Positions 41,500 through 50,774 of a DNA stretch of 64,000 nt are shown piece after piece (the first letter of the stretch is position 1; each line of letters begins with the position of its first letter). A program made the position numbers and the translations under genes. The stretch is from an uncultured Oxalobacter sp. GTDB taxonomy: Bacteria > Pseudomonadota > Gammaproteobacteria > Burkholderiales > Burkholderiaceae_D. The notes under the pieces were generated by a model. That model made no database searches, was not told the DNA's origin, and saw nothing but the letters and a program-made list of their open reading frames with translations. The stretch covers positions 1-64,000 of the forward strand of contig CAJKQK010000002.1 of the NCBI GenBank assembly GCA_905202055.1, read 5' to 3'.

Positions 41500-42867
41500 T
41501 CAACTACCTTCCTTATTTTTTTTATCCATCAATTGATTGACGACCCGTTCCATTTTCATGAAACGCGAGCCTTTCACCAGTACGGTCATGTCCGGTTCAA
41601 GCAACTGTTCGAGCACGGCATTCATTTCAGCCATATCGTCAAAATGCCGCCCGTTGTTTCCAAAAGCTGTCGAAGCAAACCGGGCCATTTCACCGAAAGT
41701 GAAGAGATGGCCGATCTGGCGTTCTCTTGCATATTCACCGACTTCGACATGAAAACGCTCGCCATCATTGCCGACTTCGCCCATATCTCCCAGAACGAAA
41801 ATTCCTTTCCCGGAGAGTTCGGCCAGGACATCGATGGCAGCCCGGACCGAATCCGGGTTGGCATTATAAGTATCGTCAATCAGCAGTGCGCCATTAAAAG
41901 CATTTTTCTTTTCGAGACGGCCGTGAACGGGAGCAAATGTTTCAAGTCCCTTCACGATCGTTTTCCAGTCGACTCCGGCAGAGCGGGCGCAAGCCGCCGC
42001 TGCCAGAGCGTTTCTGACATTGTGGCGACCACTGGTCGCCAGCCTGACAGGATACGATTCACCTTCACTTTCCATCACAACCGATGTGCCGCCATGTTCG
42101 TTTTCATATCGTCCGGATATATCAGCAACCCTTTCCAGCCCGAATGTCCTGATCTGGCGTGAACCGGCATACCGTGCCCACAAGTCCGAGTACGGTTCAT
42201 CGACAGGAAAAACGGCTGTCCCGTTTTCAGGCAAAGAACGGATCACCGTTCCGTTTTCTTCCGCAACAGCAAGAACGGTTTGCATGAATTCCTGATGTTC
42301 GCGCTGAGCGTTATTCACCAACCCCACCGTCGGCTGCGCGATATCCGTCAGATATGCCATTTCACCGACATGATTCATGCCCAGTTCGATCACCGCGGCA
42401 CGATGATTTTCATTCATCCGGAAAATGGTCAGCGGAACACCGATATCATTATTGAAGTTGCCGGATGTCGCCAGCCGGCCTTCATCACCGAAAGCGGTTT
42501 TGAGGATAGTGGCAATCATTTCCTTGACTGTCGTTTTTCCATTGCTGCCCGCTACACCGATGACCGGGATGGAAAAATTCCTGCGCCATTGTCGGGCCAT
42601 TTCACCCAGAGCAAGTCGGGTATCGGCAACGATCAGCGCAGGCAGGGGATAATTTTCCGGAATCCTTTCTGCCACCACAGCCGCAACGCCTTTTTTCGGC
42701 AAGTCCGCCAGAAAATCGTGTGCGTCGAAATTATCGCCTTTCAAAGCCACGAACAAATTGCCTGCGCCAGCAAGGCGTGTATCCGTTGAAACGCCGTCAA
42801 ACGATGCATCGGCAGTCAATTTGCTGCCGATAATCCAGCGGTGGAGTTGTCCAAGAGTCGTCTTCAT
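41500..42867 (-). CDS. murF: UDP-MurNAc-tripeptide--D-Ala-D-Ala ligase
   Basis: Adds the D-Ala-D-Ala made by DdlB, completing the pentapeptide. 455 residues. ATP loop GSNGKTT at 107-113; [21 protein letters not shown] and [13 protein letters not shown] are MurF signatures. It overlaps the murE stop by four bases (ATGA). Confidence 0.96.
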   Translation of the reverse strand: MKTTLGQLHRWIIGSKLTADASFDGVSTDTRLAGAGNLFVALKGDNFDAHDFLADLPKKGVAAVVAERIPENYPLPALIVADTRLALGEMARQWRRNFSIPVIGVAGSNGKTTVKEMIATILKTAFGDEGRLATSGNFNNDIGVPLTIFRMNENHRAAVIELGMNHVGEMAYLTDIAQPTVGLVNNAQREHQEFMQTVLAVAEENGTVIRSLPENGTAVFPVDEPYSDLWARYAGSRQIRTFGLERVADISGRYENEHGGTSVVMESEGESYPVRLATSGRHNVRNALAAAACARSAGVDWKTIVKGLETFAPVHGRLEKKNAFNGALLIDDTYNANPDSVRAAIDVLAELSGKGIFVLGDMGEVGNDGERFHVEVGEYARERQIGHLFTFGEMARFASTAFGNNGRHFDDMAEMNAVLEQLLEPDMTVLVKGSRFMKMERVVNQLMDKKNKEGS

Positions 42868-44375
42868 GGCTCCACCTTTTGGGTTGTAAGACGCGAAGCG
42901 AGTGCGAGCGCCACATGATCCGCATCCACAAAAGGCCTTCTTACGCCTTTGACTTCCTGATACGTTTCGTGCCCTTTCCCTGCCACGAAAATGACGTCGT
43001 TTTTTGACGCCTGCTTGACCGCCGTCAGGATGGCCGTTGCACGGTCTTCCACCTGAATCGGGTCAGTCGTCATACCGGCAACAATTTCTTCCATGATCTT
43101 TTTCGGATCTTCACTGCGCGGATTATCGCTCGTGACAATAACCACATCTGCCGATTGGGCTTTCTCACCCATGACAGGTCGTTTTCCGTGATCGCGATCC
43201 CCGCCACATCCGAAAATGCACCAGAGTTTTCCGTTACGGTCACCCGCCACATGACGCAAGGTTGACAGTCCTTTTTCCAGCGCATCCGGTGTATGGGCAA
43301 AATCGATCACGACAAGCGGCGCTTCCTTCCCACCCATCTGTTGCATGCGCCCCGGGGGAGCGGCAAGACTGGCAAGCGACTGGACAGCCGCATCCCAATT
43401 GATGCCCTCGGCGAGCAATACCCCGAGAACACCCAGGACATTACTGACATTGAACCGGCCGATCAGCTGCGTCCGGATTTTGGAATCACCGAAAGGCGAC
43501 TCGATCCGGAATTCATCTCCACTGGTCCGGTTGCGGATATCGACTGCCCTCAAAACAGGGATATCGGCCGTGACGCCCTCGATGGAATAGCCGGTAAGTG
43601 CCATTTTCGATTTCAGTTCACTCGCCAGCTCCATTCCCATCGCATCGTCGAGATTGACGACAGCGTGCTTCAGGTTTTTCCAGTCGAACAGGCGTCGCTT
43701 GGCTGCCTTGTACGCAGCCATGTCATGGTGATAATCGAGATGGTCACGCGTAAAATTGGTAAACAGGGCGATATCGATGGTCAATCCGTTCAATCTGCCC
43801 TGATCGATTCCGATGGAGGATGCTTCGATAGCGACACACTTCACTTCCCGGGTATGCAAATCAGCCAGAATCCTCTGCAATTGCACCTGATCGGGAGTGG
43901 TATAACCGGTTTCTTCGCTGGTCCCGTTTTCTCCGTTTTCAAAAATGCTGACTCCCAGCGTACCGATAACAGCCGTCTTTTTGCCCAGTCTGGACAGCGC
44001 CTGTGCGATCCATTGTGTCGTGGATGTTTTTCCGTTTGTCCCCGTTACCGCGATAATCGACATGGAATGGGCCGGTGAGCCGTACCATGCATCCGCTATA
44101 GGGCCTGCATTGGCCTTCAGGCCAGCGACACCAAGATGATCCACTTTCCAGTCGGGGTTCCATTGGAAATCCGACGATTCATATATAATCGCCCGGGCAC
44201 CGTTTTCAATAGCCTGTGCTATGTAATTTCTTCCATCTGCCGAGTCGCCTTCGTAGGCAAAGAAAACGGCATCGGTTTCGGGTTTGATTTCACGGGAATC
44301 GGAAAACAGATGCCCATGCGGACAAATTCCTTTTATCCATTCAATGATTGGCGTCAATTGAAGAGCTTTACTCAT
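42864..44375 (-). CDS. murE: UDP-MurNAc-L-Ala-D-Glu--meso-diaminopimelate ligase
   Basis: Adds the third stem residue. 503 residues from ATG 44375, whose first base is the last base of the ftsI stop (TGATG); a GTG one codon earlier is possible. The ATP loop GTNGKTST is at 112-119. DNPR at 417-420 is the meso-diaminopimelate selecting motif, so the wall is of the standard Gram-negative DAP type. Confidence 0.97.
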   Translation of the reverse strand: MSKALQLTPIIEWIKGICPHGHLFSDSREIKPETDAVFFAYEGDSADGRNYIAQAIENGARAIIYESSDFQWNPDWKVDHLGVAGLKANAGPIADAWYGSPAHSMSIIAVTGTNGKTSTTQWIAQALSRLGKKTAVIGTLGVSIFENGENGTSEETGYTTPDQVQLQRILADLHTREVKCVAIEASSIGIDQGRLNGLTIDIALFTNFTRDHLDYHHDMAAYKAAKRRLFDWKNLKHAVVNLDDAMGMELASELKSKMALTGYSIEGVTADIPVLRAVDIRNRTSGDEFRIESPFGDSKIRTQLIGRFNVSNVLGVLGVLLAEGINWDAAVQSLASLAAPPGRMQQMGGKEAPLVVIDFAHTPDALEKGLSTLRHVAGDRNGKLWCIFGCGGDRDHGKRPVMGEKAQSADVVIVTSDNPRSEDPKKIMEEIVAGMTTDPIQVEDRATAILTAVKQASKNDVIFVAGKGHETYQEVKGVRRPFVDADHVALALASRLTTQKVEP

Positions 44376-46147
44376 CACATGCCCCCTTTCGCCAATTTGT
44401 TCGCCGCCAACACCTCCTCAAACTTCGCGTCCGGTGCGACATTCATCGCTCTCAGGGTATCCGCGGCAATAGCCGAGAAAACCGGCCCGGCAACAGTACC
44501 GCCGTAATGGCCTGCGGTCGGTTCATCGATCATGACTGCAATCACGACACGTGGATCTGAAGCGGGTGCGAATCCGACAAAGGAACCGACATATTTGCGG
44601 ACATAACGACCACCTTCGATCTTGTATGCCGTCCCGGTTTTACCGGCAACCCGATAACCTGAAACCTGTGCGCGACGGGCCGTTCCATGTTCGCTCGTCA
44701 CCATTTCAAGCATCTGGCGCATATCTCGGGCTGTTTTTTCAGACACGATTCTTTGACCGGAGGGTGCTTCATTTCTCTTTAGGAAAGAAAGCGGGATCGT
44801 ATCCCCGTTACGCGCGAAAATCATGTAGGAATGGGCAATCTGGAACAGGGAAACGGAAATGCCATGACCGTAACTCATGGTGGCCTGTTCGATAGGGCGC
44901 CATGATTTATAAGGCCGGACACGACCCGCGACCGCTCCCGGAAAGCCGAAACGGGGCTGCTGCCCGAACCCGAGGGAGGTAAACATTTCCCACATTTCCA
45001 GAGGCTGCATCTGCAGGGCGATTTTCGCCGTACCGATATTGGATGATTTTTCGATCACCTGAGCGACCGAAATCGTTCCGTTGGAATGCGTATCCCCTAT
45101 CGTCGCCGTGCCGATCGTCAACTTGCCGTTGCCAGTGGCAATCATGGACGTCGGTTTGACGATCCCTTTTTCCAGTGCCAGCGCAACAGGGAAAGGCTTC
45201 ATGATCGAACCGGGTTCGAACGTATCCGTCATGGCACGGTTACGCAATTGCGCCCCGGTCAGATAGCGCCGGTCATTCGGGTTGAAACTCGGCAGGTTCA
45301 CCATTGCAAGCACCTCACCGGTATACGTATCCAGAACGATGGCGCTTCCGGCTTTGGCCTTGTGCTTTTCTACCGCTTCACTCAAATACTTGTAGGCGAT
45401 GTATTGCAACTTGCTGTCAATCGATAAAACCAGATCCTTGCCATCCAGCGGTTCCTTGACGGCACGCATATCTTCGACAATATGTCCCAGACGGTCCTTG
45501 ATGACCCGCCGGCTGCCTTTTTCACCCGCCAGCACATTCTGGGATGCCAGTTCGATCCCTTCCTGACCGACATCCTCGACGTTGGTAAATCCGACGACGT
45601 GAGCCATCACTTCGCCTTCGGGATAGAAGCGTTTGTATTCTTTTCTCGTCTGGATACCGGCAATCCCCAGCTTGACGATCTCGTCAGCAACGTCGTTATC
45701 GACCTGGCGTTTCAGGTAAACAAAGCTTTTGTCCGAATCCAGTTTTGCATAAAGGCTGCTTTCGTTCATGCCAAGCAAGGCAGCCAGTTTGCTGATCTTT
45801 TCTTTCGGTTGAGTCATGACGTCTTCAGGAATGGCCCAGATCGCCTTGACCGGTACACTGGAAGCCAGCACATGGCCGTTTCTGTCGAGAATCTTGCCAC
45901 GAGTCGCCGGTAACTCGAGCGTTCTCGCGTACCGCGATTCACCCTGCTTCTGGAGAAAATCCGTGGAAATCCCCTGAAGCCACAGCGCTCTGGCGATGAG
46001 ACCGGCGAATGCCAGAAAAAGCATAAACAGCACCAGCCGCGAACGCCAGGGAGACAAATTGACCTTCAGTTCCGGATTTGCAGAGAAAGACACCCCCTTT
46101 GCCGCAGCAACACGCGAATTTTTCATGAATTTCATATTGCGTATCAT
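44375..46147 (-). CDS. ftsI: Septal peptidoglycan transpeptidase FtsI (PBP3)
   Basis: Class B penicillin-binding protein cross-linking septal wall with FtsW. 590 residues: membrane anchor about 36-56, pedestal domain starting near RYARTLELPATRGKI, and transpeptidase domain. The catalytic SxxK is SIMK at 314-317, SxN is Ser368-Ser-Asn370, and KTGT is at 503-506. The start overlaps the ftsL stop by four bases (ATGA). Confidence 0.97.
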   Translation of the reverse strand: MIRNMKFMKNSRVAAAKGVSFSANPELKVNLSPWRSRLVLFMLFLAFAGLIARALWLQGISTDFLQKQGESRYARTLELPATRGKILDRNGHVLASSVPVKAIWAIPEDVMTQPKEKISKLAALLGMNESSLYAKLDSDKSFVYLKRQVDNDVADEIVKLGIAGIQTRKEYKRFYPEGEVMAHVVGFTNVEDVGQEGIELASQNVLAGEKGSRRVIKDRLGHIVEDMRAVKEPLDGKDLVLSIDSKLQYIAYKYLSEAVEKHKAKAGSAIVLDTYTGEVLAMVNLPSFNPNDRRYLTGAQLRNRAMTDTFEPGSIMKPFPVALALEKGIVKPTSMIATGNGKLTIGTATIGDTHSNGTISVAQVIEKSSNIGTAKIALQMQPLEMWEMFTSLGFGQQPRFGFPGAVAGRVRPYKSWRPIEQATMSYGHGISVSLFQIAHSYMIFARNGDTIPLSFLKRNEAPSGQRIVSEKTARDMRQMLEMVTSEHGTARRAQVSGYRVAGKTGTAYKIEGGRYVRKYVGSFVGFAPASDPRVVIAVMIDEPTAGHYGGTVAGPVFSAIAADTLRAMNVAPDAKFEEVLAANKLAKGGM

Positions 46148-46416
46148 GGTGGTGTCATTTTCAAAAATTGGGTATTGGCAGGCGATACCCTCATCATATT
46201 CAATTCGTTTACCGCTTTTTCCTCAATGCGCGCATGCTTGCTCAATTGCGATTGCTTCAACTGCAATTGCGACCATTCAATTTCCAGCTGTCTTGTCTGG
46301 GACTGTGCAAACTCGAGCGCCATAAAAAGTTTTCGTGCCTGATACTGGGAATTAACCAGCAACAGGGCCGATACCGCCAGTAACACAGCCAGAATGAAGG
46401 GCAATCTAATCTTCAT
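46144..46416 (-). CDS. ftsL: Cell division protein FtsL
   Basis: Small bitopic divisome protein, 90 residues from ATG 46416: cytoplasmic MKIR, one membrane helix (about 5-21), then a periplasmic leucine-rich coiled coil ([19 protein letters not shown]). GGAGG lies 6 nt before this ATG and within the end of rsmH, giving an 11-bp overlap. Longer readings run far into rsmH and are rejected. FtsL is poorly conserved, so the call relies on topology and on position between rsmH and ftsI. Confidence 0.9.
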   Translation of the reverse strand: MKIRLPFILAVLLAVSALLLVNSQYQARKLFMALEFAQSQTRQLEIEWSQLQLKQSQLSKHARIEEKAVNELNMMRVSPANTQFLKMTPP

Positions 46417-47365
46417 CATGCCCTCCATTTTCACAAGAAACCCGTGTTGCAATACGCAAAATAGCCGAACGTGAGCGTGCATTCTTGCTCACTTCGGCTT
46501 TCGAGGGTTTTTGCTTGCCCAGTAACTTCATTTCAGGCTGCGGCAGGTCAATCGCCCTGATCGGGAGACGACGATCCGGCATCTCTACTGTTGCCTTGCC
46601 TGTAAAAAACTTCTTTACTATCCGGTCTTCAAGGGAATGAAAACTGATGACCGACATCCTTCCATTCAGCCGCAAATGCTGCCAGGCGGTCTGAAGGCCT
46701 ATTTCCAATTCCTCAAGCTCTCTGTTGATGAAAATCCGTATAGCTTGAAATGTGCGCGTGGCCGGATTTTTGCCCTTTTCAAAAGTCTTGACTGCCCCTG
46801 CCACGATTTCGGCAAGTTGTTTCGTACTATCAATGGGCTTGATGGTCCGGCAAGCAACAATCGCCTTTGCAATCTGAAAAGCAAACCGTTCTTCCCCATA
46901 TTGATGAATTACCTCCGCAATTTTTTCTTCCGTTTCAACTGCCAGCCATTCGGCAGCAGACAATCCTCTGGTGGAATCCATGCGCATATCGAGCGGTCCT
47001 TCCAGGCGAAAACTGAAGCCGCGGGCAGCGTCTTCCACCTGTGGCGATGAAATACCGAGATCAAGTAAAATACCGTCGATCATCTCGATGCCCTTTTCTT
47101 CAAGAACCTCGCCCAGATCCGCGAAACTGGCATGCACTATTTCAAAACGCGGATCAGTTATTTTTTCCGCTACCGAAACCGCTTCCGGATCCTTGTCGAA
47201 TGCGATAAGTCGCCCTTTTTCCCCCAAACGTTCAAGAATTAATCTGCTGTGTCCTCCACGACCAAACGTTCCATCAATAAAAACCCCGTTAACACGTTCG
47301 CCTTCTATCGCCAGAGCATCTACTGCTTCTTTCAGCAATACCGAATCATGAGTCAATTCCGGCAC
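46406..47365 (-). CDS. rsmH: 16S rRNA (cytosine1402-N4)-methyltransferase
   Basis: Methylates N4 of C1402 in the ribosomal P site with S-adenosylmethionine. 319 residues from GTG 47365, preceded by AGGGTGG; a GTG at 47383 is the alternative. [10 protein letters not shown] at the start, the SAM loop [21 protein letters not shown] and [11 protein letters not shown] are all family hallmarks. Second gene of the dcw cluster, 18 bp after mraZ. Confidence 0.96.
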   Translation of the reverse strand: MPELTHDSVLLKEAVDALAIEGERVNGVFIDGTFGRGGHSRLILERLGEKGRLIAFDKDPEAVSVAEKITDPRFEIVHASFADLGEVLEEKGIEMIDGILLDLGISSPQVEDAARGFSFRLEGPLDMRMDSTRGLSAAEWLAVETEEKIAEVIHQYGEERFAFQIAKAIVACRTIKPIDSTKQLAEIVAGAVKTFEKGKNPATRTFQAIRIFINRELEELEIGLQTAWQHLRLNGRMSVISFHSLEDRIVKKFFTGKATVEMPDRRLPIRAIDLPQPEMKLLGKQKPSKAEVSKNARSRSAILRIATRVSCENGGHDED

Positions 47366-47383
47366 GTTAATCCACCCTGACAC

Positions 47384-47812
47384 TTAAAATGAAAAATCCT
47401 GTAACGCTTCTGGCATTCCTGACGCAATCGCTTCCGATTCGTTTTCCTGCAATCTGGATGCATCCCAGATTTCAAAATGACTGCCCATCCCCAACAACAT
47501 CACATCTCTCGTCAGTCCTACGGCCTGACGCAATTCCGGCGCAATCAATATCCGTCCTGCAGAATCGATTTCCACGTCCGAAGCACTCCCCAGAAAAATC
47601 CGCTGCCAGGCTCGGGCAGACATCGGCCAGGCCGCAATCTTTTCCCGATGGCTTTCCCATACCGGACGCGGGAAGAATAAAAGGCAACCGTGTGGATGGC
47701 GTGTCAGTGTCACACGCCCGTCACATTGCAGTGACAGCGCGTCACGATGCCTGGCAGGAATGACCATCCTTCCCTTCGCATCCAGACTGATTGACGACGC
47801 ACCTTGAAACAC
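47384..47812 (-). CDS. mraZ: Transcriptional regulator MraZ
   Basis: 142-residue DNA-binding protein with two SpoVT-AbrB half-domains, marked by [10 protein letters not shown] (9-18) and the second [10 protein letters not shown]. In E. coli MraZ represses its own operon and modulates other genes. I start at GTG 47812 ([10 protein letters not shown], matching the E. coli start); AAAGGA lies 8 nt upstream. The reading back to 47881 would run through the operator. Four GTGKG repeats lie 57-91 bp upstream, so autorepression is likely. Confidence 0.94.
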   Translation of the reverse strand: MFQGASSISLDAKGRMVIPARHRDALSLQCDGRVTLTRHPHGCLLFFPRPVWESHREKIAAWPMSARAWQRIFLGSASDVEIDSAGRILIAPELRQAVGLTRDVMLLGMGSHFEIWDASRLQENESEAIASGMPEALQDFSF

Positions 47813-47868
47813 AGTTAATATCCTTTCCTGTTTTGCTTTTAAACGACGTATCGGAGCATGAAATTTAT

Positions 47869-47903
47869 CCCACAAATACACACTTTTTCACACTTTTACC
47901 CAC
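47869..47903 (-). promoter_or_regulatory. MraZ operator: four direct repeats with 10-bp period
   Basis: On the minus strand GTGGG, GTGTG, GTGTG and GTGGG begin exactly ten bases apart, each followed by an A/T-rich 5-mer (TAAAA, AAAAA, TATTT, ATAAA). The plus-strand positions are 47899-47903, 47889-47893, 47879-47883 and 47869-47873. E. coli MraZ recognises TGGGN repeats separated by 5 nt. The array covers the predicted transcription start and the early leader. Confidence 0.82.
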
Positions 47904-47930
47904 TTTATTAGATGCTTAATACGTGGTCAA
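47902..47930 (-). promoter_or_regulatory. Promoter of the dcw cluster (PmraZ)
   Basis: On the minus strand TTGACC (47925-47930) and TAAAGT (47902-47907) are spaced by 17 bp. The transcription start would be near 47895, inside the MraZ repeat array, so a bound regulator would block initiation. TAATAA, five bases earlier, is a weaker alternative -10. Confidence 0.6.
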
Positions 47931-48204
47931 GAGCTTTTTGTTAATAAATTGAAAAATTCTTAATGAAGTCAATGACTTAGACGATGATCAAGCTCAATGA
48001 CACAAAATAAATAATCAAATAAATGAATCACTTACAAGGCATATTGAAAGCACTCTCTCATGCAAAAACATGGGTTTATACAAAATCAAATACTTTGCAT
48101 TTGGTTATGTAAACGCAACTCAGCAATAAACGCGAGCTTAGAAAACATGCATGGAAGAAAGAGAAGACGGAAGGGGAAAAGAGGGAAAAGAAAGAAGAAA
48201 AATA
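47931..48204. other. AT-rich spacer between rnpB and mraZ
   Basis: 274 bp, strongly AT-rich, then a purine-rich plus strand (48150-48204) that reads as a pyrimidine tract downstream of rnpB. No gene, RNA or clear hairpin terminator; the T-rich stretch directly after the rnpB P1 stem may act in termination. Confidence 0.5.
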
Positions 48205-48537
48205 AAGCAAGCCGATAGGCCGGATTCTGTTACGGTACCGAAAACGGTACTATGACAGCCATTCATCTAGGTACAGGATTGCTCCTGTACTCGAGCTTCC
48301 TACCCGCACGCTCCGCGGACCGCATCATAGCGTGCCTATTTGGAATTGCACCAGGTGGAGGTTGCCGCGTTTCACCGTAACTTAATACGCTCGTCTCTGT
48401 GGCCCTGTTCCTCGCCTTATTCCTCTCGGTTTTCAGCGGACGGCCGTTAACCGTCACCCTGTCCTGTGGTGTCCGGACCTTCCTCCCGTTTCCTTTGCAA
48501 GGCATTGGAAACCGGCGGCTGTCTGGCTTGCTTCGAC
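48205..48537 (-). ncRNA. rnpB: RNase P RNA, bacterial type A
   Basis: Catalytic RNA that matures tRNA 5' ends. On the minus strand the 5' GAAGCAAGCC pairs with the 3' GGCTTGCTTT to form helix P1. Conserved blocks follow in order: GAGGAAGGTCCGGAC with CACCAG-type loop, ACAGGGTG, GGCGAGGAACAGGGCCACAGAGAC, GGTGAAACGCGGCAACCTCC and the final ACAGAATCCGGCCTATCGG. About 333 nt. It lies between clsB and mraZ on the same strand, with its own promoter. Ends good to a few bases. Confidence 0.96.
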
Positions 48538-48541
48538 CACT

Positions 48542-48571
48542 ATTTTACAGGGAATATGGCGACAATGCCAA
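48542..48571 (-). promoter_or_regulatory. Sigma-70 promoter of rnpB
   Basis: On the minus strand TTGGCA (48566-48571), 18 bp, TAAAAT (48542-48547). The start predicted from it matches the beginning of helix P1. It sits just downstream of the clsB stop. Confidence 0.65.
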
Positions 48572-48578
48572 AAGCCTT

Positions 48579-49745
48579 TCAGGTATAGTCGCCCCAGGTT
48601 ATCGTACGCATGATGAAACGATAAATCAGAAAGGCCGTGCCATACCAGAAACGCTTGTACCACGGGCGATTCGCAAAGCTCTCAGGGCAGATCTCGACCG
48701 CCTCGGACAGGGCTGCTTCGATGTCTTTCCTCAGGGTTTTGGCAAAATCGGCATCCCGGACGACGACATTGGCCTCATGATTCAGAAACAGGGACAGACC
48801 ATCGCAATTGCTGGAACCGACCGTTGCCCATATATCATCGATGACGGCAACTTTCCCGTGAAACTGGGTCTTCTTGTACTCAAACACTTTGATTCCGCTT
48901 TTCAGCAACTTCGGGTAAAAAGACTGTGCAACCGAATCCTGAACCCAGAACTCGCCACTACCGATCAGGAGAATGACCTCGACCCCGCGTGAAGCCGCTG
49001 AAGCCAGCGCATTCCGGAAACGTCGCCCCGGAGCGAAATACGGCGTCGCAAGAATAATGCGTTTGCGTGCCTGCCCCATTGCACGCAAATAAGCTCGCTG
49101 GATAGTACGCCGGTTCCGGAAATTGTCCCGGACGATAAATCCGGCGATTGCCGTTTTTGCCCGTTTGAATCTTTCCCTTGTGCGAATAATGGCACGATAG
49201 CGGTCGAAACGTTCCCACAAAGTCTGTTTACCGGTCTGCTCCCACAGGCGAATGGCTTCCTGATAAATCCGCATCGCCAGAGGACCTTCGACCTGGACGG
49301 CGAAATCCTGACGAGGATAGGTCAACAACGTTTTCTTGTTATAGTCGTAACGATAATCGTTCAGAATGTTGATACCGCCGACAAAAGCGATCAGATGATC
49401 GACAACGCAGATTTTCCGGTGTAACCGGACGAAACCGCGGCGAAACCAGCGGTTGAATACGTGGCATTCGATACCTGCAGCCATAAACTCACGGTTCAGC
49501 AAATGACACAATTTGCGTCCGGTACCAAGCCAGTCAAGGATCACATGCACCTGAACACCTCTTGCAACCGCTTTTTTCAACGCATCGATCACCCTGCGCC
49601 CGACTTCATCCGGATAAAAAATATACGTTTCCAGATAAATTTCGGAATGCGCGTTTTCAATCGCGTCGAGCAAAGCCGGAAAAAAATCCTCGCCATTCTG
49701 CAATAGCGTCAGGTGATTGTCGTAGGTGTAATTGACAACGCGCAT
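48579..49745 (-). CDS. clsB: Cardiolipin synthase B
   Basis: 388-residue phospholipase-D-family enzyme without the N-terminal membrane helices of ClsA. HKD motifs: His109-Lys111-Asp116 (HRKICVVD) and His296-Lys298-Asp303 (HGKVAVID), each followed by the family Gly/Ser pocket (GGINILND, GSSNCDG). The start MRVVNYTYDNHLTLLQNG and the pairing with the preceding nuclease-like gene follow the E. coli ybhP-clsB order. Its ATG is 2 bp after the ybhP stop, so they are translationally linked. Confidence 0.9.
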   Translation of the reverse strand: MRVVNYTYDNHLTLLQNGEDFFPALLDAIENAHSEIYLETYIFYPDEVGRRVIDALKKAVARGVQVHVILDWLGTGRKLCHLLNREFMAAGIECHVFNRWFRRGFVRLHRKICVVDHLIAFVGGINILNDYRYDYNKKTLLTYPRQDFAVQVEGPLAMRIYQEAIRLWEQTGKQTLWERFDRYRAIIRTRERFKRAKTAIAGFIVRDNFRNRRTIQRAYLRAMGQARKRIILATPYFAPGRRFRNALASAASRGVEVILLIGSGEFWVQDSVAQSFYPKLLKSGIKVFEYKKTQFHGKVAVIDDIWATVGSSNCDGLSLFLNHEANVVVRDADFAKTLRKDIEAALSEAVEICPESFANRPWYKRFWYGTAFLIYRFIMRTITWGDYT

Positions 49746-49747
49746 CC

Positions 49748-50542
49748 TTACTTGATCCGCAAGGAAGCGACCAGTGGCGCGTGGTCAGACAGCGATGTCC
49801 AGGGAGACCCCTGCATCACACTGGCGGAATCGACCTCGAAACCTCGAACATAAATCCGATCCAGCCTGAAGAAAGGAAACAGCGCAGGAAAAGTTCTGGG
49901 CGGCACCGGTTTGGGAACCCGGCCGGTCAATCGCGGAAAATAGCTTCTTTTCCCGTTTTCTTTCATGTCCAGTTCATCGAATACTTCCTTGACCTGCAGT
50001 GTCCGCATCAGAAAACCCGACAATTTATTGTTCCAGTCGTTGAAATCGCCGGCAATGATCACAGGCGCATCCTTGGGAGCAGATGCCTGCACCGTCCGGA
50101 TCAGGGCACGCGTCTGCCGGATACGGCTGCCATTGAACAGGCCGAGATGAATGACGTAACAATACACTTTTGTCTCTGGCGTCTGCAAAACGCAATGCAA
50201 AATCCCGCGCGACTCAAGCGCATGATCGGACACATCCCTGTTGAACTGGGAAACGATCGGATAGGCACTTAGCAGGGCATTGCCGTGATGGCCATAGTTG
50301 TAAACGGAATTTTTGCCGTAGGCGCAGTAAAGCGAATCGCCTGCAAGATAGGCATGTTGCCCCTGCTCCTGCCATAAAAGCGCCTGACGGTTCACCTGCA
50401 AATCGTGGCGTCCCTGCACTTCCTGAAGAAAAACGACATCGGCACCCAAAGACCGGATAGATCTTTTCAGTTCCTGAATAATGGGTCGATGATCGATCGA
50501 AGCCCCTTTATGAATATTGTAAGTTGCAATACGAAGTTCCAT
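49748..50542 (-). CDS. ybhP: Endonuclease/exonuclease/phosphatase family protein (YbhP-like)
   Basis: 264 residues of the EEP fold: ATYNIHKG (6-13) with the first catalytic Asn, FLQEVQGRHD with the metal-binding Glu near 41, HLGLFN, AGDFNDWN and the C-terminal SDHAPLVA His-Asp pair. All active-site positions look intact. The family includes nucleases, inositol phosphatases and sphingomyelinases; the substrate of YbhP is not established to my knowledge. Pairing with clsB suggests a phospholipid-related role (inference). Confidence 0.85.
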   Translation of the reverse strand: MELRIATYNIHKGASIDHRPIIQELKRSIRSLGADVVFLQEVQGRHDLQVNRQALLWQEQGQHAYLAGDSLYCAYGKNSVYNYGHHGNALLSAYPIVSQFNRDVSDHALESRGILHCVLQTPETKVYCYVIHLGLFNGSRIRQTRALIRTVQASAPKDAPVIIAGDFNDWNNKLSGFLMRTLQVKEVFDELDMKENGKRSYFPRLTGRVPKPVPPRTFPALFPFFRLDRIYVRGFEVDSASVMQGSPWTSLSDHAPLVASLRIK

Positions 50543-50774
50543 TTTATCCCTTGTAAAACTTACATGCCGAATTGAACGATTCCGACTGACGATCGGTCCA
50601 TTTCCGGAATCAATAATGAAAGGAATATTTAATCATTATTTCCAACAGTGATATTGTACTTTGTAAAAAACATATGGGTGTAGCGTCCAAATATGCAATA
50701 TTTAGCCAATGGAGAAACATTTGCACGGCAGATTCAGGGATAATAGAGCCCGTTAAAATCAAGCAAACTTCCCA

